Positions 34,702-44,066 of a stretch of DNA of 64,000 nt are shown here, in pieces; positions within the stretch are counted from its first letter, which is position 1, and every line of letters begins with the position of its first letter. The DNA comes from Artemisia argyi. Its lineage: Eukaryota > Streptophyta > Magnoliopsida > Asterales > Asteraceae. Location: positions 124,181,296 to 124,245,295 of the forward strand of contig CM060692.1 of assembly GCA_030686995.1 (NCBI GenBank), read 5' to 3'. Made by a program: the position numbers and the translations under genes. Under the pieces are notes generated by a model that saw only the letters and a program-made list of their open reading frames with translations, was not told the DNA's origin and searched no databases.

Positions 34702-35297
34702 CCTCTAGAATGTTGGATTTGTTTGTCCTTTTGTGGGGAAGGTTTTTTTAGATTATATTTGCCATTTTTAGTTAAAAATTTGAATTCATATATTTATAAT
34801 GATTTAAACATATTCTTTTCATTCCAAAAATGATTTTGTAAAAGATATAAAATGTTTGTGACATTTTATAAAAAGTTTAGTGATTGAGAAAATTTTCCTT
34901 TGATCATAGAATGCAATAAACACTTTGTTTATTCATACCTTAAGTGATTTGGATGCAAAGTGAGATATTTATCGCTAAATACTTGTTTACGTCATAATTT
35001 TTGGTTCAATGAGTTGACGTTTTGTAATTATCAAAACATAGATATTTCGTTAAATATTAACATTATTTTTAGGCATTATTTATGTCAACAGCGTGGAAAT
35101 CAAGATTGGGAAAGATGTGCTAGTTATTACTGGGTTGAGGATGAGGGAGCGCACCGCTTTCGGCTCAATCAATGACAAAAAATTGGAGCTGACGATGAGT
35201 CTAACTTGAAGACTCTGGAATAAAAAAAAGTTCTCACTGGGAGACAACCCGGATTTATCTTTTACTGTTTCTGTTATCGAGTCTATCAGACCTGCAC

Positions 35298-35415
35298 ATT
35301 GATGCGGTGCATCTCTTTCAATAGGATGCGGCGTATCAACTGTACAGGTCATCACATCTAATTTTCTGACTCGTATTTATTCTAGGCTCGATGCGGCACA
35401 TCCCTTTACATGGAT
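35298..35415. repeat. GATGCGGCG near-palindrome cluster
   Basis: Four copies of GATGCGGNGYATC or close variants, at about 35302, 35322, 35390 and 35408. The ideal form GATGCGGCGCATC is an inverted repeat around one base. It resembles in design, not in sequence, the TGACGCCGTCA array of the young Athila element. Confidence 0.6.
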
Positions 35416-36754
35416 GCGGCGTATCGACTGACCTAATGAAATTTTCAGATTTTTAATTTTTAGGTTTTATTTTTCGCTAACCACTAATGAAAATGCAGTA
35501 ACTGTGATTTTCTTAACACATGTGTTTACCAAGAATGGTGGTATACATATGTTCTGTATATTCTGTGGAGACGTCATTCATGGAGGCTTGAACACCTTTT
35601 ACTCACAGAAAATAAAAAGTTGTTCACAAACGCATAATGGAGGATCATACCGCGCAAATCTTAGGGGAGTTTTCCATTTTAATTCTTTACATTTCCTGTT
35701 TTCAATTTCAATTTCAAACAACCAGGACTTGTTTAACTTAAGTGGGGGGGGGGGGGGTGGAGAATATGAATGCTACTTGTCCTTATTTTTAAAAAATATG
35801 CGTTAATCTGTGCTTAATATGCTAATTTTAAAATTTTTCAAGCATGTTTTTGTTAAATCTAAATTGCATTGCAGCACACATAACCTTTATTTTCAAAAAT
35901 TGTGAGAGTGAGCATATCCGTTTCCCAATATTTACCCAGATTCTACAAATATATGAGTGTGTCGGTGACTTGTAAACTTTAGAACTTGGCCTGTATACTA
36001 CTCGAGACCACAGTAATGAGTATTATTGATATAATTGGAGTAACTTGTCTAAGTTGGTAAATTGGTTTCACAAATGTTTAAAAAAATGTTTTGTTACACC
36101 TTAAACTTTAGCTTACCCTATAGATTTAAGTTCGGCGTTAGTTACTTTTGGTAAAAATGTGTTTCCCCATGTTTCCTGTGTTCGGGGTGCCTATTTCACT
36201 ATCTTTGATTAGGTCGGGAAATTGCACAATGCAATGGAGTGAAAGTAGAGATTGTATATTTTTAATTTTCGTGTCTTTGCAACTTTCACTATTACCTTTA
36301 TGTCTGAAGTTAAAAAAATCAAAAAAAAAATGAGAAAAGAAAAAGAAATAAGAAGTTGGAAGTTTGAAATAACAATGATGTGAAGTTATGTACTAGTAGA
36401 GATATCACTACTCATGTTAAATTATATTGATGGATTGAATGGGAGTTGGCCGTTATGACAAAGCCAACTAAGGTTTATTCTTTGATTAAGATATTTTGTG
36501 TCTGATCCATGTCTACCTTCTAAAGCGTGAGTTTCCGTGTTAAAGCGTGAGTTAGTCTATGATTTGTGTCTTATTCATGGGATGGTTGGGAAAGTGATTA
36601 ACCACATTCGGACTTAATCTACTTGTTTAGTTTAAATGTTTTTTTTAAACTGATTTTTATTCCCCTATTGTATCCATACCCATTATCAAATTATTATATC
36701 CGTTGTTAGCTTTCAAGCATTCGAGTATGATAATGGCCTAGTAAGAATGTCAAA

Positions 36755-37025
36755 TGTGTCAATAAGGTACTGACCATCCGAGTTTTAGACTAATTGAATA
36801 ACGTGCCAGTGATTTGGTGTGTGACTTGGTGACCATCCGAGTTTAAGATTAATCAAATGATGTGCCAGATATCTGGTGTGCAACTTGGTGACCATCCGTT
36901 ATGAAAACAATGCGGCAACGATCTAAGAAATACATTGGTGACCATCCATTGTTTGAAAGATCAACGACTCGCGCCAACGATCCGAGAAACACATTAGTGA
37001 CCATCCTTTGTTTGAGGAATCGAGG
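36755..37025 (+). repeat. Degenerate tandem repeats, GGTGACCATCC units
   Basis: About five units of 60-70 bp sharing TGACCATCCGAG or TGACCATCC, followed by gtgccag/gcaacgat segments and ggtgtg or gagaaacac. Non-coding, within the gypsy 3' region. Confidence 0.65.
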
Positions 37026-37388
37026 ACTCGCACCAGCGAACTACTAAGTTTGTGTAGGAGATGTTTAAACAAAGCCAGGTATCACCCAAAACCTTTCCAT
37101 GACCTATTTACCGCTTTAGACTTGTTACTCCTAGGCTTTAGTGGTGGCGATGTGTATCCCAGCCAAGCTTATGATAGAATATTCGTCACGACCGAGCAAT
37201 TGAGCGAATTAGATTAGTTGTGAGATTGAGAGATTTTTTTTTTCTATTTCGTTAAGTGTTTAGTTGTGCAATTATGATGAAAATGAATAAGTGCTTAACT
37301 ATAAAAATAAATCCTACTTAAGATGCATTTTCATAAGTTTGATTCTAGAATTTACTTGAGGACAAGTAAAGTTCGAGTGGGGGATATT

Positions 37389-37504
37389 TGATGATATCAA
37401 ATAAGTACATATTATTGCCATCATTATCCTATGTATTTGACTTGTTTTATAATATTTTATATGAGAATTGATACTTAATCATTTTAAGAAACTTATGATT
37501 AAGA
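37389..37504 (+). repeat. Truncated gypsy LTR
   Basis: Begins TGATGATATCAAATAAG after the polypurine tract and is homologous to 10099-10261. It is cut at about 37500, where Tekay gag sequence starts. Confidence 0.6.
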
Positions 37505-38160
37505 AATACTGCCCTCGGACGGAGATTAAGAAAATGAAGACGAGTTCTATAACTTGTCAGTAAAGGGGAACGATGTTAAAACTTATATTAGGAGATTTCA
37601 TGAGTTGGCAACTTTGTGTCCTACAATGGTGCCGAGTGTTGAAAAGACGATAGATGTTTTCAGCGGAGGTTTGCCCCGGAGTATCGAAGGGAATGTTACA
37701 GCCCCTAAACCTCAAATGTTAGAGGAGGCCAGTAATATAACATTGAGGTTAATGGACCAAGTAATAAAGCACAACCCTGTTCCAGCGCCCTAAAATAATA
37801 AACGAAAGTTCCACGGCGGGAGAGCTTTCGGTAACACTCGTAATACCACTAGTAATAACCGTACAAACCTCTATCCTCAACCAAGGCTAGAGAATTCAAG
37901 AGCTTATGCCACCACTCTAAATAAGAGAAGTGGTTATGCTTGGAATGCCCCTTTGTGTAAGAGATGCAACTGGCATCACACAGGGCCTTGTTCCATTAAA
38001 TGTACAGCATGTAACAAGGTGGGCCATCATCCAAAGGATTGCAAGAACAAAGGACCAGTTAATGGGGGTAATCCACAACCAGCAACAGTCATTTGTCATA
38101 CTTGCGGAGAAAAAGGACACTATGCAAGTAGATGTCCAAAGAAAAATACTGATGGTGCCT
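37505..38160 (+). pseudogene. gag: Tekay-type chromovirus gag, truncated and frameshifted
   Basis: The left end starts inside gag (YCPRTEIKKM). After one frameshift the frame 37554-37793 reads LSVKGNDVKTYIRRFHELA and GGLPRSIEGNVTA, ending at a TAA. A further frame (37953-38162) carries two zinc knuckles, CTACNKVGHHPKDC and CHTCGEKGHYASRC. The lineage call rests on the chromodomain remnant downstream and the long TGTAACA LTR. Confidence 0.8.
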
Positions 38161-39194
38161 AGGGAAGAGCATTTATATTGAGGGATAGGAATGATCCACA
38201 AGATCCGAGCGTAGTCACGGGTAAGTTTCTCTTAAACAATCACTTAGTTAGAATATTATTTGATTATGGAGCCGATAGGAGTTTCGTATCTACACCCTTA
38301 GCCTCTAGACTTAGGATTAAACCCATAGCTTTAGATAATTACTATGAGATAGAAATGGCTGACGGTAACTTAGTGTGTACTAACACGGTCATCAAGGGTT
38401 GTACCCTAACTTTACTTAACTACCCCTTCGAGATTGATCTCATACCCATTAGACTCGGTAGTTTTGACGTTGTTGTGGGAATGTATTAGTTGTCAAAGAA
38501 TCAAGTAAAGATTCTTTGTGAGAGAAAATCATCCATGTACCTATCAACGGTGAGACTTTAACTATCCGAGGAGATCAAAGTAAAACTTGACTTAACTTCA
38601 TTTCATGTATCAAAACTTGACTTAACTTCATTTCGTGGTTCAAGTAACAGAGACTAAGCCAGATGAAAACTGACTGGAGAAATCCCTGTAGTCAGGGAAT
38701 ACCCATAAGTTTTTCCTAAGGATTTACCTGGCTTACCTCCTGTTCGTCAGATAGAATTTCAAATCGATTTAATTCCCGAAGCAGCACCTATAGCCCAAGC
38801 ACCGCATAGGTTAGCCCCTTCAGAGATGAAGGAACTCTCTGAAGAACTCCAGGAATTAACCGATCAAGTTTTATACGCCCAAGTACATCACCCTAGGGAG
38901 CTCCTATCCTATTCGTAAAGAAGAAAGACGGATCTATGAGGATGTGTATCGATTATCGTGGATTGAACAAACTTACTATCAGAAATTGGTACCATTACCC
39001 AGGATTGATGACTTATTTGATCAACTTCAAGGTTCGAGTGTATATTCAAAGATCAACTTACGATCAGGTTATCATCAACTGAGAGTGAGGGAAGAAGATA
39101 TCCCTAAGACCACTTTCAGAACAAGATATGGGCACTATGAATTTCAAGTTATGCCATTTGGTTTGACAAACGCACCAGCTGTTTTCATTGATCT
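38161..39194 (+). pseudogene. Tekay-type protease and reverse transcriptase, partial
   Basis: The protease frame 38178-38489 shows RILFDYGADRSFVS; the usual active site is DSGA, here DYGA. It also shows LDNYYEIEMADGNLV and LGSFDVVVGM. Frameshifts and stops follow to about 38940. RT is then readable at 38944-39195: [32 protein letters not shown] and [17 protein letters not shown]. The frame stops abruptly at 39194, before the YVDD box, where a piece of Athila-type LTR begins. Confidence 0.85.
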
Positions 39195-39264
39195 TGATGC
39201 GTAGTTTTGCAACCTTGCAAAAGGTTTTACCTCTCAAGGGATCTTGAGAAGCTTGCAATCCCGA
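39195..39264. repeat. Shard of an Athila-type LTR at a deletion junction
   Basis: TGATGCGTAGTTTTGCAACC through ACCTCTCAAGGGATCTTGAG and GCTTGCAATCCC parallels the first 65 bp of the LTR at 23216 (TGATGCG, CCTTGC, ACCTCTCGAGGGATCTCG, GGCTTACAACCC). It separates RT from the integrase end of the Tekay element. Confidence 0.6.
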
Positions 39265-39640
39265 CTTGAATTGTTGGATGAACTAAGTAATATACACGAC
39301 GCGTTTCACTTCTTAAATCTTAAGAAGTGTTTATCGGACGAATCGCTCGTCATTCCTATAAAGAGCTTCAGTTGGATGATAAGCTTAATTTCACTAAAGA
39401 AACAGTGGAAATTATGGGCCGAGAGGTCAAAAATCTAAAACACCACCAGATTCCTATCTACTCTCCTTAATTTCAGTAATGAACCAGTGGAAATTAGGTA
39501 CGTTGGGACTCCTAAAGCCGGCCAGAGTATACTTGGAAACGAAAGGATCAAATTCGTGCTAAATATCCCTATCTATTCTCACCCTCGCACACTAACTCTA
39601 GTTAAATCTCTGGACGAGATTTTCTTTTCGAATGGGGGAT
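39265..39640 (+). pseudogene. Tekay-type integrase end and chromodomain remnant
   Basis: Reads DELSNIHDAFHFLNLKKCL (integrase C-terminal GPY region). In other frames it continues to a chromodomain-like tail: VEIMGREVKNLKHHQIPI, then RWDS, a stop, RPEYTWKRKDQIRAKYP. Chromodomains of this type direct chromoviruses to silent chromatin. The polypurine tract CGAATGGGGGAT (39629-39640) abuts the LTR. Confidence 0.8.
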
Positions 39641-40666
39641 TGTAACAACCCACTAACTTCCCTTTAGGTTAGAAATGCCTTACTAACTTAACTTAGGCCT
39701 CACTAAGCACATTAGGATTAGAAATGCCTTACTAACTTAACTTAGGCCCTCACTAAGCACAATCTAGGATTAAAAATGCCTATAGCATTTTCCCGAGCTA
39801 AATCTTTGCTTTATTATATCCTTATGACCTAACTAACCTCTTGACAAGCTCACATATCCACCTATGCCAACCACTACCGTGTTTACTTGATGTAAACATC
39901 CCGGTATGTCAATTCAAGGTTAAAAACATATTTTCACTAAGAAAACTATCACTCTAATACACCATACTTTCTAGAAAACCCTAAATGCACCGTGTGTTCC
40001 CGGTTAACTTTAAAACCTTAATTGCTTATCTGAACTAACTTGAAAGTGTTTAGGAATTAGGTATGACTTACATTAGTTACTTTAGGATATATTAGGCCCC
40101 CAATGTCATAGTGCAACTCCCTAGAACTTAGGTCCAAGTTATATAAGCACAAAACCCTAATTAGGTCATAACTTCCCGAAACTAGGTCTAAACTATCCCA
40201 AATCTTTACCATAAGTTGTCACCACTTAGTATATCCAACATAGGACATTATATTAGTTACTACACACTATTAGGACCCTGAATAAATTATTAAACCCTAG
40301 GCAAAACCTTAAACTCTCATAAAACAAAACTAGGTTAAAATTTGACCTAAACACCTAAACTAAGATACTTAAGTAACTTAAAACACCCAAGCAACCACCC
40401 TAGCACCTCCATAATAGTAAGCTAGCACCCTAGCACCTCTAACCACCCAATCAAGTAGGTGGATCACCTACTTATCACCTCCTTCATCCAAACCGCTTCC
40501 CTCGGCTTCCCCTCACCAAAACCAGCTATCTCAGCCCCCTAGCTACTCCATAGCCTCTCTTTATCACCTCTTAGACCTGCCACAATACCTCATAGCCTTT
40601 CTTACTCCACCTCCCCCCTCCTCAACACCTAGCAGCATCATGCGTGCTCGCTACTCCTTACGCACC

Positions 40667-40676
40667 TATAAATACC
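40667..40676 (+). promoter_or_regulatory. TATA box of the Tekay-type LTR
   Basis: CTATAAATAC preceded by GC-rich GCACC and followed by a CT-rich stretch, the layout of a plant core promoter. It drives the plus strand. Confidence 0.5.
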
Positions 40677-41374
40677 CCTCCCCTCCCCTCCATTTCATTC
40701 CACGCCTCTTCTCCTCTTTACCTCACATACATTTTGTAGTATTAGACCCATATAAGTCAAGTAGCAAGGCCTTGGTAGTTTCTAGTTGTGGTTTTAGCCG
40801 AGAGAAGCCCTAGAAATGCTAGTTTGCTCTATTACATGCTATAATCTGAATTAGGTGACTTATTTGCACATATATTAGCTAAACATAAGCTTAGAAACTT
40901 ATTTGCTATGTTAAAATATAATTTAAATGCATTTAGGATTAGTTTTGCAAAACTTTACATGCATACGGGTATATATCGTAAATTCCTGAAACTATAAAGT
41001 GTAGGGACTATTTTTCACATTTCCTAGAAGTTATTAGTGTAAGGACTCATTTTGCAAAGTTTTGAAACCTTAGGATAGAAATTAAAATGAATTACAAACT
41101 AAAAAGGACTAGTTATGCAAATATTATAAAGTTAAGGGTCAAAAGGGTAAATAATGAAAGTTAGTGTAGTTTAAGGACTATTTTTGTCATTTCTCTAAAA
41201 TATGTAACTATAGGGATTAAATGTGCAAAGGTTAGAAAGTTATATGCTTAATTGTTATAAGTTTATAAGTATAGGGTAGAAAATGTAAATATATAAACTT
41301 AAATGGTAAAACAGACTATTTTCATATAAATATAAAACCTATTTAAGTTAGAAGCATAACACGATACTAGGGAG

Positions 41375-41690
41375 CTTTATGCGAGGAGTACTATGTGGAT
41401 ATTTTGTTTTGACAAGTTTGCTGGGTTTACGTATTAAAGTGTCCTGGTTCCTCAAACGATTATTGCATATACTTCTGAGTTATGATGGCCCGAACGATGA
41501 TATGTTATAACTAAACCTTAATAACAACATAACTCAATAGTACGGAGCTTCGTGTAAGGAGTATTAACTTCTGAATTATGATGGCCCGAACGGTATTATG
41601 TTGATAACATAATAGAATAGTAGGGAGCTTCATGTGAGGAGTCATATACTTCTGAATTACGATGGCCCGAACGGTGTCATGTTATATATA
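41375..41690 (+). repeat. Three tandem units in the Tekay-type LTR
   Basis: Each unit carries GGGAGCTT(T/C)ATG or its variant, a GAGGAGT stretch and ACTTCTGAATTATGATGGCC followed by CGAACG. Spacing is about 95-110 bp with substitutions between units. Confidence 0.7.
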
Positions 41691-42605
41691 AAAACCTAAG
41701 GGTGCTTAGTCAACAAATCCTAGACTAAGACTTGACATACACACACCTACACTACCCCCAGGATACGTGAGTGAGTTGTCTAAACCCCTACTTTACTTAC
41801 CTTAGGACCCAGGTGAGTTTTCATAGCCTCACTTTTAAATATTTTACAAACCTGTGAGGGGGATACATGCTTTAAACCGAATACAAGTCTTTTTCATTGG
41901 TTATTGCATGAGTAAACTAACTGCCACCACTACATAATTAAAATTCATAAATCTAATCGTTTGGGATTAACATCTCTCTGGCTGGTACCAATAAGTACTA
42001 TAGTTGAACCCACTGAAGGACAAACTTTGGCAAGTTATCCTTCTCGTCCCCTCATGCTTTGGTCTGTAGACCCCATGACCCGGACTGTTAACGTGTGGTT
42101 CATGAGCTTAGTGCAATATACCTTCTATCACTAAAACCTTTCCATGCTTAGGATTTAAGCTGAACCCTGTGGAACTTGTATTGATACCCTATCTAATTAA
42201 ACCTATGACTCTCACTCAACATTCGCTTTGACTTTTAAGCATGTTATCTTAGGTAATTAGGTACTATAGGAACCCTGGCACGGAGAAGTACTAGACATGA
42301 AGACGTACAGAATAGTTATCATTCATCAGTTTTGTGTCATAAAACGTATCTTAGGGACCTCTCTTTTGGTAAAAGTACATCTTTTACTATAAAAACAATG
42401 ATAAATAAATGAATGATAACACCTTTTTCAAAAATGTCTCTTTTTGAGTCGTTTTCTATTATCTTGTCTTTGATTCCATGAGTAATACCCCAAACACTTA
42501 ATCCGCTACGATCAGTAAAAAATGGGGGTGTTACTGACCACGTGGGTCTACCTCTCGGCCAAGAACCAAACGGGCTCCAAAATCAAACCCAATCCAAACA
42601 CAACT

Positions 42606-43144
42606 TGTTGGATCGATATATACTCTGACCAAACTACTTTGTAGCTTGTAAGGGTTTAACAATCTTGAATGACTTCAAAACTATTAATAATGAAAAACTG
42701 ATGTAACCTTGTTAAGTATGCAGAATCTACTAATACAAAGCTAAGAAGAATAACTTTCAATGATTATATTAAACCAAACTTTGAACATGCTTTCTATACA
42801 AATTCACTAACAACCCTAATAACTCTTTAATCATATTCTAAAGTATTGGTACTAATAAGCATACGTCTAATACCATCCTAAGGCTCCTTTTATAGGCATA
42901 AGGAAAACCTTAAGTCGGTTTACAATACTTGAACAACAAGTAAACTAATTCTAAACTAATTCTAGAATATTCTAATAACTTTGCATTACAATCCTTTCAC
43001 GATATTGCATAACAGTCCCTTATCATAGAAGTACTTTAGCTTTCTTCATGCACAAGCAGTACTTTGACTTTTCAACATAAGCAGTACTTTAACACAAGCA
43101 GTACATTGCTCTTCAGAAGTACTTTTGATCTTCATATCCCAACA
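42606..43144 (-). repeat. 3' LTR of the copia-like element with GTACTTT repeats
   Basis: Inverted tips TGTTGG and CCAACA. The right third holds five units around AAGCAGTACTTT (43030-43130), a roughly 20-25 bp periodic array. Confidence 0.7.
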
Positions 43145-44066
43145 ATCCTCGCCTAACTTGAATTCTACTTGCTTGATTTCAATTTCCTTTGTAATTCTTT
43201 AACTCTAACATCTTTATCTTCAAGGAAAGATTGAATCTTTATCTTCTTTCTGACATGTGTATCAAAGTACTTTTCATCAGCAACATATAATATCTTCACA
43301 GCAACTATTCTTTTCAGCAACTCAGCAACATATGGCAAATGTACATCAAATCATAAAGTTTCATACTATTCTCATCACTTCCAGGTGTGTAAACTCCTGT
43401 GAAAGGTGAATCATTGAAAATTAATGGATTTAGATGTCTCTTTAACAAAGCCATTAACTCTGGACTAGCCAATGTTTAGGTTTAGATTAAAAACCATGGT
43501 ACATTGATAACCATATAATTTTTAGCAAATCATCAGCTATCGACGGATTTATTTAGTCTTTACCAAGAGCCGTTTGCTTTTGGACTAGTTAGTTCTTTTA
43601 GTACAATCACAACCATGGTGAACTAATTCCCATATAAATGGTTTTTCCACAGCCTTTACCACAAGCCATTTTCTTGTGGGCTAGACAACTCTTCACTATT
43701 ATAGATATGGTGAGTTGAAAACCATACAATTTTTAGTAAATTGTCAACTAAAAACGGATTTGATAATCACATCAAAGCCGTAGGCTCATGATGAGTCAAA
43801 CTCTTTCTTGCCTGTTAAACATGGTGAGTTGATTACCATTCGTTGTGCAGTACAAGTACTAAAACCACGTGTTTCTCTCAAAACATTTTGTTGCCGTCAT
43901 CTTATGCTTTAAAATTTCTTTTTCTTTTTATTTTAAACTTAATAAAAGACTTTTACTGATTTTATGCAGCAAGTAGTACTTTGCTAAAGTACTGTTTATC
44001 TAAAAGTACTTTGAATAAAGTACTTATTATTCAAAAAGATTTATATAATAAAAACCATACCAGTAA
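43145..44066 (-). other. 3' untranslated region with tandem repeats
   Basis: No gene. About 43490-43840 contains three to four degenerate units of about 130 bp, each with ACCATGGTGAGTTGA or ACCATGGTGAACTAA, an ATTTTTAGTAAATTGTCAACT-like part and a CAAAGCCGT part. At 43975-44035 AAAGTACTT recurs four times, echoing the LTR array. Confidence 0.65.

Larger units (their letters stand above)
19380..35090 (-). mobile_element. SIRE-like Ty1/copia element 1 with a nested Athila insertion
   Basis: Two LTRs (19380-20695 and 33751-35090) in direct orientation with tips TGTGG and CAACA on the plus strand. There is a tRNA-iMet-type PBS next to the right LTR and a polypurine tract next to the left one. 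Gag, protease, integrase, RT and RNase H occur in copia order on the minus strand, and an extra ORF lies between pol and the 3' LTR. Many stops make it defective. It inserted into a gypsy element and was later hit by the Athila-type element at 23216-29876. Confidence 0.88.
33751..35090 (-). repeat. 5' LTR of SIRE-like element 1 (LTR B)
   Basis: 1340 bp. TATA box TATAAATA on the minus strand at 34601-34594, palindrome module at 34631-34701. It differs from LTR A by scattered substitutions and by a block at 33879-33927 that copies the PBS region. Confidence 0.88.
35091..37388 (+). mobile_element. 3' part of the interrupted gypsy element
   Basis: Continues 18122-19379 after removal of copia element 1 (AAAGAGAAATGG joins GTGGAAATCAAG). 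A short stretch to about 35180 is still codon-like, followed near 35240 by CTGGGAGACAACCCGG, the Athila post-pol landmark. The rest is non-coding: four GATGCGG(C/T)G(C/T)ATC-like near-palindromes (35298-35420), a G14 run (35744-35757), a tandem array of about 60-70 bp units (36755-37020) and a polypurine tract GAGTGGGGGATATT just before the LTR at 37389. Confidence 0.7.
39641..42534 (+). repeat. 3' LTR of the Tekay-type element (about 2.9 kb)
   Basis: Starts TGTAACAACCC and ends GGGGGTGTTAC, with inverted tips. TATA box CTATAAATACC near 40667. Repeats of the form 'agggactatttttgtcattt' lie at 40980-41290, and three tandem units of about 95 bp at 41375-41690. The last 200 bp reappear inverted at 63841-64000. 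No genes inside. Confidence 0.85.
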
